Source of the DNA: Prorocentrum cordatum
Taxonomy: Eukaryota > Sar > Dinophyceae > Prorocentrales > Prorocentraceae
Direction: 5' to 3'
Assembly: GCA_963575745.1 (NCBI GenBank)
Contig: CAUYUJ010014618.1
Location: forward strand, 85,142-149,141
DNA: 64,000 bases
Below are positions 40,926 to 51,531 of the stretch, piece after piece. The translations under genes were made by a program, and so were the position numbers. Every line of letters starts with the position of its first letter. Within the stretch, counting starts at the first letter, position 1. Under the pieces are notes generated by a model, which saw nothing but the letters and a program-made list of their open reading frames with translations, had not been told where the DNA came from and made no database searches.

Positions 40926-41666
40926 ATGTCGACAGCCGAAACGCAGTCTAAGCCTGTGATGGTGGTGACAGGGGCATCGTACGGTTTAGGCGCTGCTATC
41001 GCGCAGCGATTTGCAGGGGCGTTTCAGGTTTGTGCGCTCGCTCGAGGTCGCGACAAGTTGGTGAAGCTGGTTGAAGAGTGTAGAGACAAGTCCGGCGTGG
41101 ACAGCATTGCGTCCTACGAGTGCGACGTGTCAAACAAGAATGATGTGTTGGCGACTTGTAAGTCGATATTGGACAAGTATGGCCAAGTCGATGTGTTGAT
41201 CAACAATGCCTCGACGTACGAGTGCAGTAACTTTCAAGATTTGTCCCTTGACAGCATCGACCACATGGTAGACGTGAACCTCAAAGGCACGATGTATATG
41301 ACTCACTGCATCTTGCCATCGATGATGAGCGCGAAAGCTGGAAAGATCATTATGGTGAATAGTGTTGCGGGGACTGGCTCATGGACAGTGCCAGGCGAAT
41401 CGATATACTGCGCAAGCAAGCACGGGCAAACAGGTTTCGCATCGGCCTTGGCCAACGAGGTCCGAGAACATGGCATCACGGTCACATCTTTGCACCCTGG
41501 AGGCATCGATACACCACTGCAGGTCAAGGCAGGAACGCCTGATGAAGTGCGAGCAAAGTTTTTGACTGCAGAGGATGTGGTTGACGCAATCCAGTATGTT
41601 GTCAACGCAGATTCGAGGGTCTTAGTGAAGACCATCAACTTGTGGCGCTCTGCGTTTTGGCACTAG
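40926..41666 (+). CDS. Short-chain dehydrogenase/reductase (SDR), intact and intronless
   Basis: 246 residues, the usual length of a classical SDR, with no intron. The Rossmann cofactor motif TGASYGLG is at residues 15-22; R40 after the second strand suggests NADP(H) preference; CDVS at 66-69 contacts the adenine; NNAS is at 93-96; the structural/catalytic Asn is N118; catalytic residues are Ser146, Tyr161 and Lys165 (YCASK); and PGGIDTPL follows the active site. The protein should be a soluble NAD(P)-dependent oxidoreductase; the substrate cannot be told. There is no signal peptide or membrane segment. The frame is open well upstream, but 40926 is the first in-frame ATG before the conserved fold. 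The base composition is more balanced than the GC-rich repeats on both sides. No operon or partner gene is near. Confidence 0.93.
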   Translation: MSTAETQSKPVMVVTGASYGLGAAIAQRFAGAFQVCALARGRDKLVKLVEECRDKSGVDSIASYECDVSNKNDVLATCKSILDKYGQVDVLINNASTYECSNFQDLSLDSIDHMVDVNLKGTMYMTHCILPSMMSAKAGKIIMVNSVAGTGSWTVPGESIYCASKHGQTGFASALANEVREHGITVTSLHPGGIDTPLQVKAGTPDEVRAKFLTAEDVVDAIQYVVNADSRVLVKTINLWRSAFWH

Positions 41667-42063
41667 AGCAGCCTCTTTCGCATCAGCGGTCATCCACACA
41701 GGGCTACCATAAAGAGGGGTGCCGCGACGCAGCTTCGCTTGTTACTTCGGCGAAGTGCTGAGGGGCCGTGTGCCGTCACCTGGGGATGTGCGCCATCTCC
41801 GGCCGACAAGGCTACGCTGGAGCCGGATGACGTCACGAGATACGTGACTTTGTTGGTGCGGTATTCTTTGTGGGGCTGTGTATCTAACAGCGACCACGTT
41901 GTTTTGGGGCACGCGTAGGCGTGTCAAGCTCCAGTCGAGCCGGACGAGCGGGGGGGATAGGGAAGGGGGGGGTACGAAATATGTTGCATGCAGCTGGTTT
42001 CAGCCCCACCGAGGGGCCCATTCCTCGACACATGGGCGCCTCTGGCGCCGGGGGGCGCCGGGA
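41667..42063. other. Downstream flank of the SDR gene
   Basis: Unique-looking sequence to about 41940; no canonical AATAAA signal stands out. Then comes the short block shared with 39.57-39.66 kb. Confidence 0.4.
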
Positions 42064-42092
42064 CAGTCAGCTACGCGAGCTGATTCTCAAAC
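42064..42092 (+). pseudogene. LRR-like fragment f (very short)
   Basis: The frame reads SQLRELILK, like the start of an LRR (compare PQLKELILEGN at 31.2 kb), then becomes pyrimidine-rich. May be an exon end or chance. Confidence 0.35.
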
Positions 42093-42261
42093 CCCCCCTT
42101 TGTTATCCCCCCCTTCCGCCCGGCCCGATCCAGGGCCATCCGCAGCAAGGAGCAGCTCGACGTGAGCCGACACATCGGTGCGGTAGCTTGCGGGGGTGGG
42201 CGGTCGCGGTGCACCCGAGCGTCGCAGCCATCGCGGATGCAGTTCCTCAGTCCCTCTTCCT

Positions 42262-42391
42262 TGGCATCGCTCGGACGTTTGTAATTTTTCTCGGCGGGGA
42301 CTAATAAGGAGCATCCTGGATCATCCTGCGAAGAACCAAGGCACAAAACCAACAAAAAAAACACAGGGAATGGACGTCCGAGCGATGGCCA
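42262..42391 (+). mobile_element. Family A TIR element copy 1
   Basis: Left TGGCATCGCTCGGACGT and right ACGTCCGAGCGATGGCCA are inverted repeats (one extra C). The interior is AT-rich (gtaatttttctcggcgggga; caaaaaaaacacagggaatg). Pyrimidine-rich DNA lies on both sides. The element starts G-GCATCG and ends GGCCAG, so it could be read as a GC-AG intron. Confidence 0.8.
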
Positions 42392-42629
42392 GCTCCCATT
42401 CCCGCTCTTCCTCCTCGCCTCTATCAATCGCCATCGTCGCTCTTAGGCTTTGCCCTGCGAAGTTCCACACTCATGTTGTCGCAATGTGGCATGTTGCAGT
42501 GGTTTGCGGCTGGTTCCGCCGAGCCTGGAAGTAGGCAGCGGGGCTGCATTCCTGTGGCGAAAATATCCGTTGGGCCCACTCCGCAACCATACTTTGGTTG
42601 TGGCCTAGGTGCCTCATGGAAGCTTCTCG
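42392..42629. other. Spacer, nothing recognised
   Basis: Pyrimidine-rich at first, then unique-looking. No gene. Confidence 0.4.
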
Positions 42630-42830
42630 AAGGCGGCGTAGGGGCACCTTGCGGGCTTCTTGGTGCCCTCTTGGGGGCCTTCGGGGCTTCGGTGGCGAGA
42701 TCCTGGGGGAAAGGGCTCGTGGGACTCCTTGGAGTTCCATCCCCTCTTTGAGCCCGTCTTGGAGCTCATCTTGGGAGCTCGGTGGAAGTCTCGGGGCGGC
42801 ATTGCGCGCTGTTGCCGCAGTCTTGGGTGC
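42630..42830 (+). repeat. CTTGGGG minisatellite, array 3
   Basis: gcttcttggtgccctcttgg, ggccttcggggcttcgg and gtcttggagctcatcttggg phrases, same strand sense as the other arrays. Confidence 0.7.
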
Positions 42831-43309
42831 CCGTAGTACTGCTACATTCATGCATCATCTCTCTGGCGGTAGACGGTCATGGCCTCCTGGGCCATCTCTG
42901 AGGGTCCCCAAGGCGGCTTCAGATATGTCAAAAAGAGATCCAGGCCTTGTTGGTGTGCCCCCTCACCCAGATTAATTATCCTTTTGCTGTTCTGCGAGTT
43001 TGCAATTCAGCGGACACCCGGCGCATGTGGGCACCGAGAATCACACGAGACGGGCGGCGATGCGAGGGGGGCAGGGGGAACAGCGGGGGAGGAGAGGGAT
43101 GGAGCGGGGGGGGAGGGGGAAGGGGCAAGGTAGGTGTGCTCGTTTCCTATCAGACGTCCTACCCCTCCCTCGCATCCCTTACCATAGCGCAGATTCTCTT
43201 TCTATTCGCAGAATCGGATGCCGTAGCATGGAATAGCGTTACATGGCATAGCATAGTGCTGAAGACTAATGCGTAGCATGGCACAGCATGGCGTAGCCAC
43301 CAAAGCGGG

Positions 43310-44060
43310 GTGGGGGAGTCCGCGGCACAAAACATCGACGAATCGGCAATGTGTATTCATTTCCGACGGTTTCTTCGGGAGGCCATTCTTTTGGTTTTGG
43401 GGCATATTTGGAAGGACCGAAAATCATGCCGTGGCATGGCATTGGAAATGGTTGCGCCAGCGCTGCAGCGGGAGCACGATTTGGATCAAGCGGAAGCGCG
43501 GAAATGATGCCAGCGTTGCAGCGGGCACACGATTCGGAACGATCAGTAGCCCGAACATGAGGCCAGCGCTTCAGCGAGAGCAGCATTTTGACAAGAACCA
43601 AGTGAAAACCCAACTTGGAATCATGTGTGTGAAAAACTCGAGCTCGGAGCGGGGAAATGAGGACGCGAAGCTTGACATAGCATTGCGTGGCGACGCCCGG
43701 AAGAAGGGGGGGGCTTGCCCGGTCCAAAAATCAACGAATCGGCACTGAATGTGTAATCGCTTCCGATGGTGTTTTTGTGGGGGGCATTGTCTTGGTTTTG
43801 GGGCATATTTGGAAGTACCGAAAACCATGCCGTGTCATGGCGCTGGAAGTAATGACGCCAGCGCTACAACGGGAGCGCGATTCGGAACGATCGGACGCGC
43901 GGAAATGAGGCCAGCGCTGCGCGCTGCAGCGGGAGCACGATTCGTAACGGGCGATATCCCGAAAATGAGGCCAGCGCTTCAGCGAGAGCAGCATTTTGAC
44001 AAAAACCAAGTGAAAACCCAACTCCGTGGAATCCTGTGTGTGAAAAGCTAGTACTCGGAG
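43310..44060 (+). repeat. Tandem duplication of an approximately 370-bp unit
   Basis: Unit 1 (43310-43665) and unit 2 (43680-44060) share aaaatcaacgaatcggca-like starts, ttttggttttggggcatatt, gaccgaaaatcatgccg, agcgctgcagcgggagcacg, and cagcgagagcagcattttga with aaacccaact near the end. Unit 2 has an extra internal copy of the gcgctgcagcgggagcacga phrase. Frames exist on both strands but differ between units; no domain recognised. Confidence 0.85.
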
Positions 44061-44099
44061 AGTGGCCGAACAATCACCCGACGCCACCAGGGGAGAGAG

Positions 44100-44600
44100 G
44101 AGAGTAGTATTCATATTGTGGCATTGTGGAGGGGGAATGGGGATGGAGGGCGGGGGAGGGGGAAGGGGGGAATGGGGAAGGGGAAGGAGATGGAGCGGGT
44201 GGGGGGCAGACGAAGGGCGGCCAGAGGCCGAGGCCGAGCGGATCAAGGAGCGAGGAGGGGGGTGGCGGCTTTTTGTGGTGCGCTCGTGGGGGATGGCGGG
44301 GGGGGGTCGGCACCGCGGGCCATCGCGGCCCCAGCTCTCCACGAAGAGGCGGGAGGGGTGGGAGGGTGATGCTGAGGGGGGAGTGGCAGGGAGGAGTTGG
44401 AGGATCGGGGGAAGGAGGCGGAGGGGGGATGGGGAGGAGAAGTTGGAGGATCGGGGGAAGGAGGAGGAGGAGGAGGAGGAGGAGGAGGACGAGGAGGAGG
44501 AGGAGGAGGGATTGGGAGAAGCACGGAGGAGGAGGAGGAGGAGGAGGAAGAGGAGGTGGAGGGAGGATGAGGAGGAGGAGCGCACCAGGGGTCGGTCTTT
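44100..44600. repeat. Purine-rich GGGGGA/GGAGGA region
   Basis: G+A-rich on the + strand, becoming regular GGAGGA at 44460-44580. Open frames are artefacts. Confidence 0.85.
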
Positions 44601-45375
44601 TGCGGACACAGGTCCTCGAGGACAACACAGTCGGCGGATGCAAGCGGACACAGCGCAATGTGATGGGATCGGTGTGAGGTGGGTCCGGTTGCCAGACATG
44701 GCGCGAGCGGTTACACGCATCTCAGAGAAAAAACAATGTGGTTGCAGTTGTAGTTGCAGCTTGCTGCGCAGTGGTTATGCAGTTTTACATGGCATCCGCA
44801 TGCCATTTCGCCCTCCCCAGCCGCCTTCCTGCCGTTTGAATGCGTCAATGTCGTATATTGCTCTGCAGTTTCCAATTTCCGTTATTTGTTTCGTTTCCGT
44901 TTCCAGGTCGCGCATGTTTTAGATCACATCTATCTATATATGATTCGAGCAGTGTTTCATTTCGGGTTCCAGAATTTGTGAGAGCGACGTTTAATCACAG
45001 ACAAATCACGTCCTGGCCGTTTTGAGATACAACGTTGTCCTCCTGCTCCCCTTTCCTCTTCCCCTCCTGCTCTATCCCTCCCTCTTCCGTCCTCCCCTCC
45101 TTACCTCCGCCCTCCGTCCTCATCGCCGGCGAAATCCGAACCCTACCCTCGCCGATCAACTATCCAAACAACTCGACGGGCTGCGGGGTCAGGGCTCGGA
45201 ATTCGTCGAGCACGTGGTGCAATCCGAACCCTACCCCCGCCTCCCATCGATTCGGGACAATCGATGGTGTGGTAGGGGTCGGATTCTGATGTCGCCACCT
45301 ACCTCGTCTTCCCGTCCCCATCCTCTCATCCTCCTCCTCCTCCTCCTCCCTCCCCACCTCTCCGCTCCCCCCCCC
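44601..45375. other. Spacer with pyrimidine-rich stretch
   Basis: 44.6-45.0 kb is relatively AT-rich and unique-looking. 45035-45130 and 45300-45375 are C+T-rich. The words ccgaaccctaccc occur twice (45136 and 45222). No gene supported. Confidence 0.4.
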
Positions 45376-45440
45376 CGCCCGAGGAAATCGCTGCCGCCGT
45401 CCAAGCCGGGAAGCTCCCGAAGATCATCGACCTTGAGGCG
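45376..45440 (+). pseudogene. Possible exon fragment g
   Basis: The frame reads PEEIAAAVQAGKLPKIIDLE and then ARHARA after a long C+T tract. It resembles the helix-to-strand joint of an LRR (ALxxGxLPxIxxLxL). Short and uncertain. Confidence 0.35.
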
Positions 45441-46121
45441 CGTCACGCGCGCGCATGGTTTGCCCCCTTCCTGTGAAGTGTCAGGGCGCGCCCAAGCGCG
45501 GGACCTGGGGCTGTTGCTGTGTGCCCCGCCTCTTTCCTACGTTCACCTCGTCCCGTTCCGCCGCCACCAGAGGACTAGAACCCACCGTTCCGTCGCCGAC
45601 CCTAGCGGTGTCTGTATTCTCTCCTCTGGAGGTGCTGGAGACGCGACGGGTCCCGGAGGTACGGGCCACTTCCCCGGGACCGGTTTGTCATCCTTTCGCT
45701 GCTTTTTGGCGGTCTCGCGAGGCCCGGGAAGCGCCCCCCGGAGGCCGAAAGCAGCGGAACGCGACGGGGGCCTGGGGATGCGGCCGCCCACGGGGCCCCC
45801 ACGAGGCCACGCGCGGCCACGGGTGGCCCCTCGGCGGCCCCCCACCCCCGCGCGCCCCGGGGCGAGGCGCCCTCCCACGAGGCACCCGCCTCACGGGGCT
45901 TGCCCACGACCTCCTCCTCCGCCTCCTCCTCATCTTCCTCCTCCTCCTCCGGCCACGCACCGGGCACCTGGCGAGAAACCACGGAAATAGAGGCCTCCTG
46001 CATGGGGTCGGAGGATCGCGCCGAGAGGGGAAGGAGTGCTTCTTAGAAGCACCCCTCTGCTCCTCAGAAGGTGCGGGCCTTGTCTGCAGATGTAAGGCCA
46101 GGGCCTTCTAGGAAGCAGCTC
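45441..46121. other. GC-rich spacer with an H half-end
   Basis: ggggtcggaggatcgcgccg at about 46005 is one end of a family H element. The rest is GC-rich with biased frames only. Confidence 0.4.
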
Positions 46122-46345
46122 GAGGCCTCCCAGATTGGGTCGAAGTAGATGGGGTCGGAGGGTCGCGCCGCATCGCCGATGCACCGGCGATGCATCCATC
46201 GCCGATGCGGCGCGATGTGGGGCCCTCTACGTCGACGTCGCCGATGCATCGCCGACGCCGATGCGCCGATACATCGGCGATTCATTGGCGATGCGGCGCG
46301 ATCCTCCGACCCCTGTCTACTCGGACCCCATCTGGGAAGCCTCTA
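46122..46345. mobile_element. Family H palindromic element copy 3
   Basis: gaggcctcccagattgggtc and gatggggtcggagggtcgcg at the left pair with gcgatcctccgacccc and gaccccatctgggaagcctc at the right. Centre: gatgcaccggcgatgcatcc and related palindromes. Confidence 0.75.
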
Positions 46346-46349
46346 AAGG

Positions 46350-46640
46350 CTTAGCGTGCACCACACAGGATGCATCACATTGCTTGCACCGCAGCTTGTG
46401 CACTTCGGTTTCAAGTCACGTGCCCAGCGTCGATTTGCAAAAGCCAACGAGATGGTACCACCCGGAATATTACACGTGGCTTGCACCACATGGGCTACGC
46501 CAGACAGCTTGCACCGCACAGGGTGCACCACATAGCTCACAACACATAATTTACGCCGTACAGTTTGCACCAAGTAGGTTGCTCCACACAGCTGGCACCA
46601 CATAACTTACACATAATCGTTGCTTGTACCACGTATTGTG
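46350..46640 (-). repeat. TTGCACCACAT minisatellite (inverted GTGGTGCAA), array 2
   Basis: Units of about 15-16 bp such as gcttgcaccacatgggctac and cttgcaccgcacagggtgca. Reverse complement of the units at 11.6 and 47.4 kb. Confidence 0.75.
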
Positions 46641-46930
46641 TGCCTCTTTGACCGTCTTGGGGCGGTCTTGGGTGCCTCTTGGGCCATCTTGGAGCGCAGG
46701 AAGCTTGAAAAGTCGAGGAACCTGAAAACTTTGAACACCGAAGGGGGAAGTCAATGATGTTGGCCTCTCGGGCCCTCTTGGGAAGGTTCTTAGGGCACCT
46801 CGAGTGCTTCTGGGGCCGCCTTGGGGCTATCAGAGACGTCTTACACCGATCAAGTGGAGATTCGCAGTCCTCTTGGACCGTCTGGGCGGCCTCTTGGGGC
46901 CCTTTTGGCCTGTCGTGGGGTCCCCTCGGG
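46641..46930 (+). repeat. CTTGGGG minisatellite, array 4
   Basis: gtcttggggcggtcttgggt, gcctcttgggccatcttgg and related phrases, with an AT-richer insert at about 46710-46760 that resembles the insert at 560-610 (ggaagccgaaaaagccagaa). Confidence 0.75.
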
Positions 46931-47409
46931 TCCGAACAAGTCATGCGACAAGCCGCACGGAGCCCTAAAGAGCACGTGTCCCTAAAATAATCTTCGGGAT
47001 TGAGGGCTGAGACTAAAGGAACTGGCCACAGAATTGAAGAAAGTCCAACTCGTGCTTCACTTTGGCACCCGTGACCGATACATATATATATATATATGTA
47101 TATATACACACATGTGTAGATGTATGTATGTTCATATAGACGCGTGCGTGTTTATGTACACGCATCTAGATAGATTGCACACCATACCTTCCACATTCAG
47201 AGCACCGTACTCAATGTTTCGGGTCCGCGTGGGCAAACTTTTTCGTTGTGGGGGGCGGCCGAAGCCCAATGGCAAGCGACGCCCTCTCGTTTGGTTGGGG
47301 AATCGTCCTGCGGGCCAGGTATGTAAACAGATGTTTGCCAGCGTCGACCCGAACCAGTCATTGCAGCGTGGAGGTGATAGAAACGTGGCCCAAGCTAGGT
47401 GAAGCACGC
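46931..47409. repeat. Spacer with a TA/TG run
   Basis: tatatatatatatatgtata then cacacatgtg at about 47081-47130; the rest is unassigned. Confidence 0.6.
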
Positions 47410-47490
47410 TGTCCGGTACGAGTTCTGCGATGCAAGCCATGTGGCGTAAGCTACGTGGTGCAAGCTGTGTGGTGCAAGCTTGGCGGGCGC
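47410..47490 (+). repeat. GTGGTGCAAGCT minisatellite, array 3
   Basis: caagccatgtggcgtaagct, acgtggtgcaagctgtgtgg and tgcaagct, in the same sense as 11.6 kb. Confidence 0.75.
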
Positions 47491-47691
47491 CCACGAGGCG
47501 CACATGGACAGCCGAGCCACGCGGCACTCACGAGGCGCCCATGGGTGCCAATTGAGTAGGCACCGGGCGGGACCGTGCCAAACCCACGCAGCACACGCGG
47601 CGCCCACGAGGTGTCCCCCGGGGCCCCCGGCGGCAAACGGCCGGGCGCCTGGCAGAACCCGCCAAACCTGTCGTGGCTCGAGATACGAACG

Positions 47692-47831
47692 AGGGTCAGC
47701 CAGAGCGCAGGATCTTGCAGGATCCTGCGTAGCCAGGCTCGCTGATCCGGGCTTGGGTGCAGGATCCTTGAGGAACCTTCAAGATCCTGCAAAGCTTGAC
47801 CGACCCGGGTCTGCAGTGACCCGGGTCAGCA
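47692..47831 (+). mobile_element. Family I copy 3
   Basis: agggtcagccagagcgcagg and tgcaggatcctgc at the left, gggtgcaggatccttgagga in the middle, and cttgaccgacccgggtctgc at the right match I2 in order and orientation. Confidence 0.75.
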
Positions 47832-48209
47832 GTTCTCCGACCCACGCAGCACAAGGCGGCGCCCACGAGGCGCCCACCTCCGGCAGCCGACGCGCGCCAG
47901 AGCACGGCGGCACACCCACCGGCGAAGAATAGGCAGAGTGCGCAGGCGAAGGACGATGGAAGGGAGGAACTCTTTTGCAGGAGCAAGGGCAAGGACAGGC
48001 CAAGGCCTTGCTCCGCCTCGTGTGCTACAGGACTTGCCCAGTTCCCAGTCCGTTCTTGTCGAGCCGGCCCCGATTCGCAGGCCGACCCTGCCAAGTCAAG
48101 GGTACATTTGCGGCTCTGCGTCTGGCATCTTATGCCTCCTACATTCCTTTCTCATGGCGCTGTGGCCCTCGGAAGGGTATTGTGTCATCTCGCGTGTCCA
48201 ATCGAAAAA
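47832..48209. other. Spacer, nothing recognised
   Basis: Frames on both strands without a domain. Confidence 0.4.
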
Positions 48210-48880
48210 AAGCGCAGGAGGAGGAGGAGGAGGAGGAGAAAGAGGAGGAGAGGGAGGAGGGAGGGGGGAGGGGGGAGGAAGAGGTGGAAGGGTGAGGAGG
48301 AGGAGGAGGAGGAGGAGGAGGAGGAGGAGGAGGAGGAGGAGGAGGAGGGTGGAGGAGGAGGGAGGGGGAAAAGGAGGCGAAGGAGGAGGAGGAGGAGAGG
48401 AGGGAGGAGGAGGAGGAGGAGGGGAGGAGGAGGGGGGGAAGGAGGGGAGGGGGAGAGGGGGGAGGAGGGAGGAATGAGGAGGAGGAGGAGGAGGAAGCGG
48501 AGGAGGAGGAGGAGGAGAGAGGAGGAGGAGGAGGGAGGAGGAGGGAGGAGGAGGAGGAGGAGAGGGAGCAGGGAGGAGGGAGGAGGGAGGAGGGAGAAGG
48601 GAGCAGGGAGGAGAAAGGAGGGAGGAGGGAGGGAGGAGGGAGGAGAGAGGATGGAGGAGAAGAATGAGAAGGAGGAAAAGGAGGAGAAGGAGCAGAAGGA
48701 GGAGGGAGCAGAAGGAGGAGAAGGAGGAGAAGGAGGAGAAGGAGGAGGGAGCAGAAGGAGGAGAAGGAGGAGAAGGAGGAGAAGGTGGAGGAGGTGGGGG
48801 AGGAGGAGGAGGAGGAAGAGGTGGAGGGGGAGGAGGCGGCGGAGGAGGAGGAGGAGAAGGGAGGGGGAGGAGGACTGTAC
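48210..48880. repeat. GGA/GAA purine microsatellite, 0.67 kb
   Basis: Continuous G+A on the + strand (GGAGGA, GGAGAA and GGGAGG units), long enough for triplex or other non-B structures. The Glu/Arg/Gly-rich frame through it is an artefact. Confidence 0.95.
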
Positions 48881-49919
48881 AGAGTGTGCCGGTCGAGATC
48901 TTGTGGACTTGGGCGTTGTCGGCCCGCCTCCGCCCTCTCTTCGGAACTTCAGTCGCGCGTCAGCCTTCTCTGGGCCCTCGACTGTCCGTCCCTTTATTCA
49001 ACAATGGCCGCGGCTCGTGCTGAACAACTTCAAACTAAAGCTCAAATAGAAGACAATAATGCAAATGCTCTTCTGAACGCTGGAATCACTGCTCCAAAAA
49101 CTATGCAAATATTAGATGCAAACACAAGCTCCAAACTTCCAACAATGCAAACGAAGCAACAACAAAACTACAAGCAACATTCAATCAATCTTACCCCCCC
49201 CCGCCTCTGTCTCTCCGCCCCCCCAGTCCCCTTTTCGCGGTGCGACAGAAGTCACGACCAGGGGGTCTCTGTCGCCATGTTTGGCCCCCGGGGGCGCTTC
49301 CCGGGCCTCGGGACCGCAACAGAACGACTCTGGATGGGAAGTCGGTCCCTTGGGTCCAGACCTCTTTGGGTCGACGTTGCGAAAAAATGTCGACGTGAGG
49401 GGTCTGTGTCCGTGGCAGCGCCCGCCATGTGAGCGTCCTCCCCCCCCCCCTACTCCCGCCCCGCGGCCGCTTTCGCCTGTCTTTTGTCCTCCTCCTGCCG
49501 CTGGTTGATTTGCGCTTTCCGTAGTTCGTTCCGCCCGAGCGCGTGTGCGGATTGCCTCTTGCCGCGCTGCGGCGTAAAATGAGCCGCGGGCGGGCGCCGG
49601 GTCTACCCTGCCCGATCCCGGCTGCGGCTTGCATCTGCCCCCGTGAGACGGGCGTCTTGCGTCGGCCCGAAAGGTCTGTTTCGAATCGCGCTCGCCCGTA
49701 TGGCTTGATAGCCACAAGCTGACCTAAACCGCCTTTGTTGTTCCACGTGATTCCACAGTACAGTATGTGGTGCCTCATCTGGGCAGCCCGTATTCGCGAG
49801 GAATGGTGGTTGAGGTGCGGGGCGGCGGGGGGGCGACGCAAGAACATGTGTCATTGCATGTTTGCAAGTTTCCGGCGGTGGTCGGGCGATTAATTGGGAT
49901 CGGAGGGAGCGATCTATTT
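48881..49919. other. Unassigned 1 kb
   Basis: A frame near 49004-49180 (AAARAEQLQTKAQIEDNNAN and on) is hydrophilic and AT-richer than its surroundings but matches nothing I know. The rest is GC-rich. No feature supported. Confidence 0.35.
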
Positions 49920-50510
49920 GTTTCTCCGTCGTCTTCCCCCAGCCACCCTTTCACCCATCGCGACGTCGCGATCCCTGCTGTGTTCCTTCCTCTTTTCGTC
50001 CTCCTGGTTCATCATCAGATTTTGCCGATCCTCATCTTGTCCTCTTCACCCGTCCTCGTAGTTTCCGCTGTCCCCCTCATACTATCAGCAGACTTTCTTT
50101 TTGCATGGTTGCCCTACCCTCCACGTGTTTTGGTTGCCCTCCTATTCCTCGTCACGTCCTCTTGCCACCCCTTCCTATCCACCTCCCGTCTTCCTTCTTT
50201 GTTGTCTTACTCCTAAGTACCTTTCGCCCCCTCATTTTTTTTTTTGTTCCGATCCTTCTCCCCGTCCTTCTCTTCATTTTCTTCCTTCTCATTCTCTACT
50301 CTTTTCTCTCCCCATCCATCCATACCATTCTCCCAGCGTCCTCCTCACAACCCCCTCCCTTATTGTCCCCTCTCGCCTCCCCGGCACCCCGCTCCTTCAA
50401 CCTCCTCTTCCTGTCCTCACCCCCCCTTCCTTCTTACCCGTCGTGCGCTCGACGTCTTCTCCGTCTCTGCTCGTTCCCGCCGGCTCCCCCCATCCTTCTC
50501 GCCGCGGCGA
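49920..50510 (+). other. Pyrimidine-rich island, 0.6 kb
   Basis: C+T dominates the + strand without simple periodicity (cttcctcttttcgtcctcct; tctactcttttctctcccca). It ends at LRR-like fragment h, as an intron polypyrimidine region would before an acceptor. Confidence 0.45.
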
Positions 50511-50514
50511 GGGG

Positions 50515-50570
50515 AATCTGCTGGAGAGTCGCGGCATCAGGGCGCTGGAGAAGCTCGGCGTGAAGGCGCG
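50515..50570 (+). pseudogene. LRR-like fragment h
   Basis: The frame reads NLLESRGIRALEKLGVKARL, compatible with the GIRALxxL helix part of an LRR. It follows a long C+T tract and precedes family A copy 2 by about 25 bp. Weak on its own. Confidence 0.35.
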
Positions 50571-50593
50571 CCTTCTTCGGACGCCCCTCCCCC

Positions 50594-50721
50594 TGGCATC
50601 GCTCGGACGTGTGCATTTTTCTTTCGGCGAGGACCATCGATGAGCATCCTTGATCATTTGGCGAAAAAGCCACGCACGAAACCGAAAAAAACACAGGGAA
50701 TGGAAGTCCGAGCGATGGCCA
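50594..50721 (+). mobile_element. Family A TIR element copy 2
   Basis: TGGCATCGCTCGGACGT at the left and AGTCCGAGCGATGGCCA at the right. Interior gtgcatttttctttcggcga and aaaaaaacacagggaatgga. Same orientation as copy 1; flanked by pyrimidines at the left. Confidence 0.82.
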
Positions 50722-51531
50722 GTCCCGAGGAGAACGATGATTCGTTTCACTCAGCACCTCCGTCTCTTCCTTGCTTTAGTCTTCCTTTCGTGACCCTCGC
50801 CTATCCATCTTTCCTGTCCGTCTCGCCTCCATAAGCGTCAGCAGTCCGGGCTGGGCGTGCACGTAGCTTTCTCTTGATCCCAGAATTGAGTTCCGTTCCA
50901 TGGTTGACACGGGCGGAGGGATTGTCGCTTTCAAAATGTGGGTGGCCCTCGTTTTTGCGCCGCGCACATCTGTTCAAAACAATCTCAACTTTTGCACGGA
51001 TGGAGGATTTGTCGTTTCCAACGTGGTTGTTTGGCTCAGGACCGCGATTCGCTTCAGAAGTTCCCAAAACGGACGTTGTATTTGTACAAGATGTTGATCT
51101 CGCTTCAGTCTGTTTTCCAGCATGCTACGCTCGGACCGAGGCATAAGATCTACGTAGGTCGGCTCGAGGAGGCTATACTAATGTTCTCCGTGTTTGTTGG
51201 ACGTCCTGGTGCATCCTGGAGGAGGGTACCCTCGAGTGACCTTCTGGTTCGGGGTGTGTTGATCGGCGAAGGGTATCGTGTTCTTGAAGGATGTGTTTTT
51301 CTTCGCCAGATCCGATCGTGCCACATTGGTAAAGTGTGCGCGGCAGGCGCCGCACAGATGCATGGCGGCGTCTTGTCACAGTCGGGGCTGTCGTGGGGCA
51401 CTGCCATGGTCTGCCACCTTTCGACGGCTGAAAAGCCCGCATTACTAGCCCACGTGGCGCTCGTGCGGCACGGTCTTAAACGGCACCGACATCAATGTGC
51501 CGTTGGCTTCTCGGGGGTCGACCCGCAGATT
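50722..51531. other. Unassigned 0.8 kb
   Basis: Balanced composition, frames on both strands (for example around 50938-51650 +), no domain recognised. Confidence 0.35.

Noticed and set aside
48108-49049. 313-codon Glu/Arg/Gly-rich frame
   Set aside because: Translation of the GGA/GAA microsatellite.
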